Assembly: GCA_900753325.1 (NCBI GenBank)
Contig: CAADYO010000028.1
Span: 6,493 to 70,492 of the forward strand
From: Bacilli bacterium
Lineage (GTDB): Bacteria > Bacillota_I > Bacilli_A > RF39 > UBA660
DNA: 64,000 nucleotides
Direction of reading: 5' to 3'
Shown: positions 7,968-15,755 of the stretch, piece by piece
Numbering within the stretch: the first letter of the stretch is position 1
Layout of the letters: each line of letters starts with the position of its first letter
Notes under the pieces: generated by a model
What the model saw: only the letters and a program-made list of their open reading frames with translations
Told to the model about the DNA's origin: nothing
Databases searched by the model: none
Made by a program: the position numbers and the translations under genes

Positions 7968-10351
7968 TGAAAAAAACAATAGTTATTGCCTTAGGCGGAA
8001 ATGCGTTAGGCAAAACTCCAGAAGAACAATTAGAGTTAGTAAAGAAAACTGCTAAGAATATTGTTGATTTAATAGAGGCTGGTAATAATGTCGTTATAAC
8101 TCATGGCAACGGTCCACAAGTAGGTATGATTAATTTAGCAATGGAAGAATCACACAAAATTATTGATTCTCCAGAAATGCCTTTTGCAGAATGTGGAGCT
8201 ATGAGTCAAGGTTATATTGGCTATCATCTTCAACAATCAATTCAAGAAGAATTAGCCCAGAGAAATATAAAGAAAAATTGTGTAACAGTAATTACACAAG
8301 TTGAAGTAGATAAAAATGATAAGGCTTTTGAAAATCCAACTAAACCAATTGGAAGCTTTTATACAAAAGAAGAAGCCCAAAAGTTGGAAAAGGAAAAGGG
8401 CTATTGCATGAAAGAAGATGCTGGTAGAGGTTATCGACGTGTAGTAGCAAGTCCTAAGCCAATAAAAATTGTTGAAATCATGAATATTCATGATTTAGTA
8501 GAAGATGGTAATGTAGTAATTGCCTGTGGAGGAGGTGGAATACCGGTAATTAAAACCAAAGAAGGTTATGAAGGCGTTGATGCTGTGATTGATAAAGACC
8601 GCACCAGTGCACGATTAGCCCTTGATCTAAATGCAGATGCTCTTCTAATTTTAACTGCTGTTGACCAGGTTTATCTAAATTATAAAAAAGAAAATCAAAA
8701 AGCTCTCAGTGAATTAACAATTAGGCAAGCAACTAATTTGATCAAAAATAAGCAGGTAGCAGAAGGTAGTATGTTACCAAAAGTTGAAGCCTGTATTGAA
8801 TATGCAAAAGCATCAGATGGCTATGCACTAATAACATCCTTAGAAAAAGCCAAAGAAGCTTTAGAAGGACAAACAGGTACAATTATAAGAAGGAAAAGGA
8901 GAAAGAAAATGGCAAAAAGAAAAAAGAAGTTTAGTCTTGCACTATCTTCATTTACAATAATCATTTTACTAATATTTTTATTAGGAATATTGTCACATAT
9001 ACTACCAAAAGCCAAATTCGTTGGAGATACTATTGTTAATGGTTCCGGTGTAGTAGGAGCTAAGTTATCAGATGTTTTATTATCTCCAATACTAGGTTTT
9101 GGTGATGCAGTAGATGTAGGAATATTCATCATGATTTTAGGTGGCTTCTTAGCTGTAATTAATTCAACAGGAGCCCTAGAAACAGGAATCCAAGTTCTTG
9201 TAAAGAAACTAAAAGGAAATGAATTAGCATTAATTCCAATCTTAATGTTTATTTTCTCAGTATGTGGTAGTACTTATGGTATGCTAGAAGAAACAGTAGG
9301 TTTCTATGCATTGCTTGCAGCAACCATGGTAGCAGCAGGAATGGATACCATTGTTGCATCAGCAATCGTGTTACTAGGTGCTGGCTCTGGTTGCTTAGGA
9401 TCAACAATCAATCCATTCGCAGTAGGAGCAGCAGTATCAGCACTACCAGAAGGAACCGTTGTTAACCAAGGTATAATTATCTTTATTGGTACATTATTAT
9501 GGTTATCAACTCTAGCAATTTCTATCTATTTCGTAATGAGTTATGCTAAAAAGGTAAAAGCAGATAAAGGTTCAACAATACTTAGTTTAAGAGAACAACA
9601 AAAAATGGAAAAGAAATATGGAAAAGAAGAACTAGATGAAAATGTATCTTTAAATGGAAAACAAAAAGTTACTTTAATCTTATTTGCACTTACTTTCCTA
9701 ATAATGATTATTGGATTTATTCCATGGGGAGAATTTGGTATTAACTTCTTTGATAGTTGGACAGGTTGGTTAACTGGTAGTCCATTAGGAAGTTGGTATT
9801 TTAATGAATCAGCTTTATGGTTCTTAATAATGGCTGTTATCATTGGTATTGCAAATGGAATGAAAGAAAAGAAATTTGTAGATACATTTGTTGATGGAGC
9901 CGATGACATGGTTGGAGTTATTCTAATCATCGCTGTTGCACGTGGAGCAAGTGTTCTTATGCAAACAACTCATTTAGATAATTACATTATCTATAATGCT
10001 GCAGACTTATTAAAAAATGTTCCAGGTATATTATTCACTCCATTAAATTATTTAATACATATAATATTATCAGTATTAGTACCATCATCTTCAGGTTTAG
10101 CAACATTATCAGCTCCAATTATTGGACCATTAGCTGCTCAACTTGGACATAATGTTGAAGCTACTGTAATGACTTTAGTTGCTGCTAATGGTCTTGTAAA
10201 CTTAATAACTCCAACATGTGGAGCTATTATGGGTGGTTTAGCTTTAGCTAAAGTAGAATATAGTACATGGGTAAAATGGGCTTGGAAAGTAGTATTAACA
10301 ATAGCAATAGCTAACATTCTACTTCTAACATTATTTACACTAGTATTCTAA
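7967..10351 (+). CDS. arcC: Carbamate kinase fused in frame to a YfcC/ArcD-type membrane transporter
   Basis: A 794-codon frame. Residues 1-314 are a full-length carbamate kinase, which makes ATP from carbamoyl phosphate and ADP; motifs include IALGGNALG near the N-terminus, HGNGPQVG and ACGGGGIPV. Residues 315-794 are a complete YfcC-family carrier with about a dozen membrane helices (for example SPILGFGDAVDVGIFIMIL), a family used as an arginine/ornithine exchanger in some deiminase operons. The junction has no stop codon: the DNA after the kinase end GTII contains AAGGAG at 8896-8901 seven bases before ATG 8909, a perfect ribosome binding site for a separate transporter gene. The fusion may be real, may allow both a fused and a separate transporter, or may be an assembly error. 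Individual domains are certain. Confidence 0.9.
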   Translation: MKKTIVIALGGNALGKTPEEQLELVKKTAKNIVDLIEAGNNVVITHGNGPQVGMINLAMEESHKIIDSPEMPFAECGAMSQGYIGYHLQQSIQEELAQRNIKKNCVTVITQVEVDKNDKAFENPTKPIGSFYTKEEAQKLEKEKGYCMKEDAGRGYRRVVASPKPIKIVEIMNIHDLVEDGNVVIACGGGGIPVIKTKEGYEGVDAVIDKDRTSARLALDLNADALLILTAVDQVYLNYKKENQKALSELTIRQATNLIKNKQVAEGSMLPKVEACIEYAKASDGYALITSLEKAKEALEGQTGTIIRRKRRKKMAKRKKKFSLALSSFTIIILLIFLLGILSHILPKAKFVGDTIVNGSGVVGAKLSDVLLSPILGFGDAVDVGIFIMILGGFLAVINSTGALETGIQVLVKKLKGNELALIPILMFIFSVCGSTYGMLEETVGFYALLAATMVAAGMDTIVASAIVLLGAGSGCLGSTINPFAVGAAVSALPEGTVVNQGIIIFIGTLLWLSTLAISIYFVMSYAKKVKADKGSTILSLREQQKMEKKYGKEELDENVSLNGKQKVTLILFALTFLIMIIGFIPWGEFGINFFDSWTGWLTGSPLGSWYFNESALWFLIMAVIIGIANGMKEKKFVDTFVDGADDMVGVILIIAVARGASVLMQTTHLDNYIIYNAADLLKNVPGILFTPLNYLIHIILSVLVPSSSGLATLSAPIIGPLAAQLGHNVEATVMTLVAANGLVNLITPTCGAIMGGLALAKVEYSTWVKWAWKVVLTIAIANILLLTLFTLVF
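8896..8911 (+). promoter_or_regulatory. Internal ribosome binding site and start of the transporter half
   Basis: AAGGAG at 8896-8901, a seven-base spacer and ATG at 8909-8911 lie inside the arcC-transporter frame. In the fused frame these bases encode a basic linker (RKRRKKM). Translation from here would give an ordinary 480-residue YfcC-family carrier. Confidence 0.7.
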
Positions 10352-10371
10352 TAATTGAAATTACAATAAAG

Positions 10372-10395
10372 AAAAATACTCAAATGAGTATTTTT
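10372..10395. terminator. Bidirectional terminator after the arginine island
   Basis: AAAAATACTC at 10372-10381, loop AAAT, and GAGTATTTTT at 10386-10395, followed by more T residues. It ends the arc operon and, read on the other strand, the binding-protein gene whose stop it abuts. Confidence 0.75.
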
Positions 10396-11390
10396 TATTT
10401 TTCATTATAAATCAATTTATCATATGAAACTTTATTATTTAAAACACCATTATCTATCATAATATCTTGTAAATGATTAAATGATTCTTCACTGAATTTA
10501 GTAGTTTTAGGCCAAGCATCAATCTTTCTATATCTAGCAACTACTTTTTCCAAATCGTTTAATGAAGTATCCGGAAACTGACTAAGTATTGCTTCGGCTA
10601 CTTCTTTATCAGAACTATTATGTACAAAATCTAATCCTTTTTGAATAGCTTTTGTAAAATTATTAATTAATTCACTGTTCTTTTTTATATAGCTTTCTCT
10701 AGCTGAATAAGATGTATAAGGTACAACTCCGCCAAGTTCTCCAATACTAGCAACAACATATCCATATCCTTGTTGTTCTATTTCTAAAGCATTAGGCTCA
10801 AACAAAGTCACAAAGTCTCCTTGTCCTCCAATAAATGCTCCACCCATAGCTGCAAAGGTAATAGAAGTATCTATTTCTAAATCATTTTTAGGATCAATTC
10901 CATTTTGTTTTAATGCCCATTCAAAAGTCATTTCTGGCATACCACCAGCACGACCTCCAATAACACTTTTACCCTTTAAGTCATCTAAAGTAAAATTATC
11001 AAATTTCTTTCTAGATACTAAAAATGATCCATCTTTTTGTGTAAGTTGAGCAAAAGTTTTTAAGTAATCTTTCTCTTTGGCATTATAAACATAAATTGTT
11101 CCTTCACTTCCACAAAAGCCAATATCAGCATCACCTGATAAAACAGCAGCTGTAACTTTATCAGCACCAGCTGTTAAAATTAAGTTAACATCTATTCCAT
11201 ACTCCTCAAAGTAGCCTTTTTCTATAGCAACATATTGTGGAGCATAAAAAATTGTATGTGCAACCTCAGCAACAGTTACTTTAGTTGTATTAGTCTTTTT
11301 CTCTTTTTTATTAAAATCTAAGAATAATGAACCTACCATTAAAAATATCAAAATAAAAAATAAACTATAAAATAAAAAATTCTTTTTCAT
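10395..11390 (-). CDS. NMT1/THI5-like ABC transporter substrate-binding protein
   Basis: A 331-residue periplasmic-binding-fold protein of the SsuA/THI5/NMT1 family. Typical segments are FYAPQYVAIEKGYFEEYGIDV, AVLSGDADIGFCGSEGTIYV and GKSVIGGRAGGMPEM. The N-terminus has a hydrophobic segment but no lipobox cysteine, so it is probably held by an uncleaved signal anchor. The start is ATG 11390, five bases after AAAGGAG on the minus strand; the frame upstream of it runs antisense through a maf remnant and is spurious. It is on the same strand and in the correct order to be the binding protein of the permease and ATPase at 1679-3212, though 7 kb away. Substrate is unknown (pyrimidine, sulfonate and related compounds are possible). 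Confidence 0.85.
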   Translation of the reverse strand: MKKNFLFYSLFFILIFLMVGSLFLDFNKKEKKTNTTKVTVAEVAHTIFYAPQYVAIEKGYFEEYGIDVNLILTAGADKVTAAVLSGDADIGFCGSEGTIYVYNAKEKDYLKTFAQLTQKDGSFLVSRKKFDNFTLDDLKGKSVIGGRAGGMPEMTFEWALKQNGIDPKNDLEIDTSITFAAMGGAFIGGQGDFVTLFEPNALEIEQQGYGYVVASIGELGGVVPYTSYSARESYIKKNSELINNFTKAIQKGLDFVHNSSDKEVAEAILSQFPDTSLNDLEKVVARYRKIDAWPKTTKFSEESFNHLQDIMIDNGVLNNKVSYDKLIYNEK

Positions 11391-11472
11391 AAATCTCCTT
11401 TCTACTAATGTATTATATGAATAACATCTATTATATGTTATATTATAATTGTAATAAAGAAAGGAATATAAA

Positions 11473-11951
11473 ATAAAATTAGTTTTAGCAAGTACTTCAA
11501 AGTTTAAAAATGAAATATTAGACAAAGTTGGTCTAAATCATAGTCAAATGAATAGAGACTTTGAGGAACTATCTCCAAATAAAGATAATGTTTATCAATA
11601 TGTTAAAGACTATCATATGGTAAAGCAAAAAGTATTGAAGAGAAAGTAGATAAAGCAATCATCTTAGGAATTGATACCATAGTCTTATCTGATAATAAGA
11701 TATTAGAAAAGCCAAATAACAAAGAAGAAACAAAAATAACTCTAGATGAGATAAGCGTTGAAGATATTGAATACTACATTAATAATGAGCCAGGAGTTAT
11801 GTTTACTTCAGGATTTATTGTAGAAACTATTGTCCCAAACTTTATTAAAAACATAAATGGAAGTTTTTATAATATTTTAGGTGTTCCAGTAGAAAAAATA
11901 TATGAGCATTTACTAGATTGGAATATTTATTTTAAAGATTTAGAAAAGTAA
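11473..11951 (+). pseudogene. maf: Decayed maf (septum-formation/nucleotide pyrophosphatase) gene
   Basis: The translated pieces match the Maf family, dITP/UTP-type pyrophosphatases. The first piece starts LVLASTSKFKNEILDKVGL, the second contains the active-site-like GIDTIVLSDNKILEKPNNKEE, and the third has EDIEYYINNEPG and INGSFYNILGVPVEKIYEHL. Three lesions are visible. The position of the start codon reads ATA (11473-11475). A frameshift near 11620-11630 separates the first two pieces, since the first frame ends in TAG at 11647-11649. About 45-55 codons are missing between the second and third pieces around 11745. No functional product is expected. It ends with TAA at 11949-11951. Confidence 0.85.
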
Positions 11952-11989
11952 AAAAAAATAAATAATTTTTAGTAATAATATCTACTTTG

Positions 11990-11998
11990 TGTTATAGT
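11990..11998 (+). promoter_or_regulatory. Extended -10 promoter for the phosphodiesterase gene
   Basis: TGT-TATAGT is an extended -10 element located 26 bases before the gene start. No convincing -35 is present. Confidence 0.4.
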
Positions 11999-12023
11999 AT
12001 TAATTGACAAGAAAGGAGAAAGC

Positions 12024-12569
12024 ATGAAAGTATTAGTAATTTCTGATATACATGGTTTAAAAACAAATTTAGAATTAATAAAAGAAAAGTTTTTTGAATT
12101 AAAGTGTGATGAATTAATCGTATTAGGAGACTTATATTACAACTATGGTAGAACTAATCAAAAAGATTTTGATCCAACATATGTTAGAAATTTTCTAGAT
12201 TCGTTTTCTGATAAGCTAATTTGCATAAAAGGAAATTGTGATGAAGGAATTGATATTCATAATGAACCAATTAATATAATTTCAGGTTATTTTAGCACAA
12301 AAATAAATTCCACGTTAGTATATTTAACACATGGTCATATTTATAATAAGAATAACTTTCCACATGAGAATTCCATTCTTATTTTTGGACACACACATGT
12401 AGCTGAAATTACTAAAATAGGAACTAATATTTTTATTAATCCTGGTTCAATATCATTGCCATTAGGTAAAAAACCAGCCAGTTATATGATTATTGATAAC
12501 GATGAATACACAATTGTTGATATAAATGATTGTATAATTGATCAAATAAAAATACCATCAAGCAAATAA
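12024..12569 (+). CDS. YfcE/MJ0936-type metallophosphodiesterase
   Basis: A 181-residue calcineurin-like phosphoesterase of the YfcE family. The metal-binding motifs appear in order: SDIHG near residue 8, LGDLYYNYG, KGNCDEG, a THGH, FGHTHVAE, and the closing NPGSISLP. Length fits the small, single-domain family, whose members hydrolyse phosphodiesters in vitro with Mn2+; the physiological substrate is generally unknown. The ATG at 12024 follows AAAGGAGAAAGC. It has its own promoter and stands alone between the maf remnant and the adhesin operon. Confidence 0.9.
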   Translation: MKVLVISDIHGLKTNLELIKEKFFELKCDELIVLGDLYYNYGRTNQKDFDPTYVRNFLDSFSDKLICIKGNCDEGIDIHNEPINIISGYFSTKINSTLVYLTHGHIYNKNNFPHENSILIFGHTHVAEITKIGTNIFINPGSISLPLGKKPASYMIIDNDEYTIVDINDCIIDQIKIPSSK

Positions 12570-12572
12570 AGC

Positions 12573-12601
12573 TTGCAAAAAAATTAAAATTATGATATAA
12601 T
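12573..12601 (+). promoter_or_regulatory. Promoter of the adhesin-sortase operon
   Basis: TTGCAA at 12573-12578 and TATAAT at 12596-12601 with a 17-bp spacer make a near-consensus sigma-A promoter, 30 bases upstream of the adhesin start. Confidence 0.75.
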
Positions 12602-12631
12602 ATAGCCACATTTGAGGGGAAAGGTGAAATT

Positions 12632-14155
12632 ATGAAAAAGATATTGAAAAGTTTAAAATTATTTGCTGTTGTAATTCTAACTGGAATTATAATGGGAACC
12701 AACGTTTTAAATGTAGACGCTGTAGCTCAATCAATTACACTAGGTTCAGGAGTTAAATTACCAGCCTATCTAGCTGGAGTTTCATTTAAAACAAAAGTAA
12801 CAACATCTGGTGAATACATATATTGTTTAAATATTCATAAAGCAACAAGTCAAAACGTAACAGCCAACTTAGTTGGCGAAATGGATGCTGGTTTTGCTTA
12901 TCTTATGGAACATGGTTATCCAAGTGTAAACATTACTGGTGATGCATCTGTTGACTATTACATAACTCAAGCAGCAGTTTGGTGGTATCTAGATGATACA
13001 ACAGGTAGTACAAACTTAGGTAATAGGTTTAAATCAACTGCAAGTGACCCATACGGAATTCGTCCATATATTCAAGATTTAGTTAACAATGCTAAAAAAG
13101 CTAAAGCTGAAGGTTATTATCCAACAACTATTGCTTTATCAATAAAAGATAGCGAAATGAAATTATCAAGCGATTCAAAATATTTTGAATCAGAATATTT
13201 TGATGTTACATCATCAAATATTAGTACATATAATGTTTCACTTACTGGAGCTCCAACTGGTACTAAAGTTGTAGATGCTAACGGTAATGCTAAAACAACA
13301 TTTAATAAAGGAACTGGATTTAAAGTAATTATTCCAGCATCAAAAGTAACTGATACTAAATTAGACTTAACTGTAAAAGTATCTGGAACAGGAACTGTTA
13401 ATAAAGCTTATGAATATAAGCCAACAAATAGTAACATGCAAAACTGTACGCCAGCTGCTTTAGTTCCAGAAAAACAAGATGTATCAGCAACTGCTAAATT
13501 AACACTTTCAACAACAAAAGTATCAATTATCAAACTAGATAGAGCAACAGATAAAGCTTTAGTTGGTGCTACATTAGTATTGAAAGATGAACAAGGTAAT
13601 GAAATTACAAGATGGAAATCAGGCGTTAATGCACACACAATCGTTAACTTAAAAAATGGAAAATATACAGTTGAAGAAGTTGAGGCTCCAACTGGATACA
13701 AAAAATTAAAAGAGCCTATTTCATTTACAATTACAGATAGTAATAGAAATATTACTGTAAAAGTATATAATGATGCTAAATCAAATGTTGTAACTATTAC
13801 TAAAATAGATGGTTCAACAGGAGAAATCTTACCAGGAGCAATTCTAGTATTAAAAAATGCTAATGGTGAAGAAGTAGCAAGATTTGAAACTACTACAGAT
13901 CCAAAAGTATTTACTGATTTAGCAGATGGAACTTATACAATTGAAGAGTTACAAGCTCCAACTGGATACAAGAAAAGTGATGATGTTATTACTATAACAA
14001 TAGATGATGATCATACATCACATCAAGTTAACTTCTATAATTATCCAGAAGTACCTGTACCAGATACAGCTTCAAACTCAATTATTATGACTATAATTGG
14101 TATATTATTAATTGGATCTACTGTTGGATTTGTTTATAAGAATGCCAAGAGATAA
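12632..14155 (+). CDS. Sortase-anchored thioester-domain adhesin with two Cna-B/SpaA repeats
   Basis: A 507-residue secreted surface protein. Residues 1-30 are a signal peptide. Next is a thioester domain: Cys65 in IYCLNIH and Gln113 in ITQAAVWWYL match the Cys and TQxAxW glutamine that form an internal thioester used by Gram-positive adhesins to bond covalently to host surfaces. Residues about 295-465 are two SpaA/Cna-B domains, each beginning with a Lys strand (SIIKLD, TITKID) and ending EEVEAPTGYKK or EELQAPTGYKK, the pattern that forms isopeptide crosslinks. The C-terminus has a sorting signal PVPDTAS, a hydrophobic helix and a basic tail (KNAKR). The motif differs from LPXTG, suggesting a dedicated sortase, which is encoded next with a 14-base overlap. 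The start ATG follows GAGGGGAAAGG. Confidence 0.9.
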   Translation: MKKILKSLKLFAVVILTGIIMGTNVLNVDAVAQSITLGSGVKLPAYLAGVSFKTKVTTSGEYIYCLNIHKATSQNVTANLVGEMDAGFAYLMEHGYPSVNITGDASVDYYITQAAVWWYLDDTTGSTNLGNRFKSTASDPYGIRPYIQDLVNNAKKAKAEGYYPTTIALSIKDSEMKLSSDSKYFESEYFDVTSSNISTYNVSLTGAPTGTKVVDANGNAKTTFNKGTGFKVIIPASKVTDTKLDLTVKVSGTGTVNKAYEYKPTNSNMQNCTPAALVPEKQDVSATAKLTLSTTKVSIIKLDRATDKALVGATLVLKDEQGNEITRWKSGVNAHTIVNLKNGKYTVEEVEAPTGYKKLKEPISFTITDSNRNITVKVYNDAKSNVVTITKIDGSTGEILPGAILVLKNANGEEVARFETTTDPKVFTDLADGTYTIEELQAPTGYKKSDDVITITIDDDHTSHQVNFYNYPEVPVPDTASNSIIMTIIGILLIGSTVGFVYKNAKR

Positions 14156-14786
14156 GAAAAATAAAAAATCAAGAATCTCTCCTAGTGTAACTACTACAAT
14201 TTGTGCGTTAGTAATACTAATTGGAGGGTTCTTTCTTTCTTACAATTATATTCAATCTAAAAAAATAATGGCCTATGATTACATGGCAAACGTCTTCTAT
14301 GCTAGCAATGATAATAATATCATAGAAGATGACGGAATAAATAAGGGAGAAGAAACAGTAGAAGAAGAAGTAACCGATCAATATATTGGATACTTAAATA
14401 TACCTAAAATAAATTTAACAAAAGGTTTCTACAGTAAAAATTCATCAGAGAATAATATCGATAAAAACATCTTAGTTGTTCAAGGATCATCATATCCAGA
14501 CGTCGAAAAAGGAAACCTAACAATAGCAGGACACTCAGGAAATAGTTGGAAAGCATTTTTTAATGACTTATATAAACTAAATACTGGTGACTATGCCTAT
14601 GTAACATACAAGAATAAAAAATATGCATATAAGATTGTTAATATTTATAAACAAAATAAAGTAGGTACAATAGCTATATATCGTGATTATAACAAAACAA
14701 CACTAACACTAGTAACTTGTACAAACAATTCATCAACAACGCAAACAGTCTATATAGCTGAACTTCAAGAAATAACAGAAGAATAA
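14142..14786 (+). CDS. Sortase (transpeptidase) with an unusual active site
   Basis: A 214-residue membrane-anchored sortase, one N-terminal helix (about residues 16-36) then an extracellular catalytic domain. The catalytic His131 lies in TIAGHSG and Cys193 in LTLVTCTNN. The third active-site residue, an Arg seven to fourteen positions after the Cys in other sortases, appears to be Gln201 (codon CAA at 14742-14744) in TTQTVYIAEL; no other Arg follows the Cys. Its likely substrate is the adhesin encoded immediately upstream, which carries PVPDTAS. The start is set at ATG 14142 inside the adhesin's last codons, by translational coupling; a TTG frame ten codons longer has no better site. Family is confident; activity with the missing Arg is uncertain. 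Confidence 0.85.
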   Translation: MPRDKKNKKSRISPSVTTTICALVILIGGFFLSYNYIQSKKIMAYDYMANVFYASNDNNIIEDDGINKGEETVEEEVTDQYIGYLNIPKINLTKGFYSKNSSENNIDKNILVVQGSSYPDVEKGNLTIAGHSGNSWKAFFNDLYKLNTGDYAYVTYKNKKYAYKIVNIYKQNKVGTIAIYRDYNKTTLTLVTCTNNSSTTQTVYIAELQEITEE

Positions 14787-14813
14787 AAGAATAAAAGGGG
14801 AAGGGTGAGGATT

Positions 14814-15680
14814 ATGTCAAAATTAACATTTATAGATAAACTAAGTGTCTTACTAGATATTACAAAATCATCATATTTATATATTGTCATTCTAATAGCT
14901 ATTAGTGCCCTAGGACTAATCTTAGTCGCAACCAATAAAAAGAATGCCAAGAAAAATAAAGCATTTTATATAATAGTTTATCTAATCCTAATAGGAATAT
15001 TATTATATGTTTATAGAGATAGTTTAAGTAATATGTTTGATTATATGATGAATAATCTTTTCATAATCATTTACTTTCCTAACTTAGCTATCTATATAGC
15101 TGCTATCCTCATCACAAATATAATTATATGGATAAGTATATTTAATAATAAAGTACCAAAGATAATTAAAAAGATAAACATAACTGTATATTGTATTATT
15201 ACCTATATCCTAGTACTTATTTTAAATATAATTAATGAAAACAAACTAGATGTCTTTAGTCAGACTTCTGTCTATGGTAATACAAAAGCTCAGGCTTTGA
15301 TAGAATTAACAAGTACAATATTTATTGTTTGGATTTTATTCTTACTTGTATATAAATTTATCAAGCCATATTTCTTCAAAGAGCCAGTTAAAAAGAAAGT
15401 TATAATTAAAAAGGTTGTTAAAAAACCGGATAACTATAAACCAATAGAAGCTCCATATCAAGTAAAAGCCAGCAATAATGTTATAAAAGTTGAGAAAAGA
15501 CCAGTTGAAAATACAAGTCAATACTCAGATTTATTAACAATTGATGACTATAAGTTATTACTAAACATTTTAAAAGAACAAAAAGAAAAAGAAAAACTTG
15601 AAAAAGAGCGTCAAGAAAGAGTTGACAAAGAACAAGCTAAATATCGTGAATTACAAGATTTATATAGAAGTGTAAGATAA
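14814..15680 (+). CDS. Multi-pass membrane protein with cytoplasmic coiled-coil tail, unknown function
   Basis: A 288-residue protein I do not recognise. Five or six hydrophobic segments fill residues about 20-195. A basic stretch rich in Lys and Val follows, then a highly charged C-terminal helix rich in Lys, Glu and Arg from about 245 onward, likely a coiled coil in the cytoplasm. It starts at ATG 14814 three bases after GGTGAGG; the GTG nine bases earlier lies in that site. It is 27 bases after the sortase gene with no terminator between, and a terminator follows directly, so it is the third member of the adhesin-sortase operon. A role in export or anchoring of the adhesin is a guess from position only. 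Confidence 0.75.
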   Translation: MSKLTFIDKLSVLLDITKSSYLYIVILIAISALGLILVATNKKNAKKNKAFYIIVYLILIGILLYVYRDSLSNMFDYMMNNLFIIIYFPNLAIYIAAILITNIIIWISIFNNKVPKIIKKINITVYCIITYILVLILNIINENKLDVFSQTSVYGNTKAQALIELTSTIFIVWILFLLVYKFIKPYFFKEPVKKKVIIKKVVKKPDNYKPIEAPYQVKASNNVIKVEKRPVENTSQYSDLLTIDDYKLLLNILKEQKEKEKLEKERQERVDKEQAKYRELQDLYRSVR

Positions 15681-15694
15681 CTTACACTTTTTCT
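15668..15694 (+). terminator. Terminator of the adhesin operon
   Basis: AAGTGTAAG at 15668-15676, loop ATAA, CTTACACTT at 15681-15689 and a T-rich tail. The left arm overlaps the last codons of the upstream gene. Confidence 0.8.
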
Positions 15695-15703
15695 TTTGCT
15701 TGT

Positions 15704-15732
15704 TTGCCTAATCTAAAAATATAAGATATAAT
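15704..15732 (+). promoter_or_regulatory. Promoter of pcrA
   Basis: TTGCCT at 15704-15709 and TATAAT at 15727-15732, spacer 17 bp, 24 bases before the gene start. Confidence 0.65.
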
Positions 15733-15755
15733 GTAAATAGGAAGTAGGTAAGATA

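Noticed and set aside
11391..11525. Upstream extension of the minus-strand NMT1-type binding protein
   Set aside because: The extra 45 codons run antisense through the maf remnant, lack a ribosome binding site, and precede a good AAAGGAG-ATG start at 11390.
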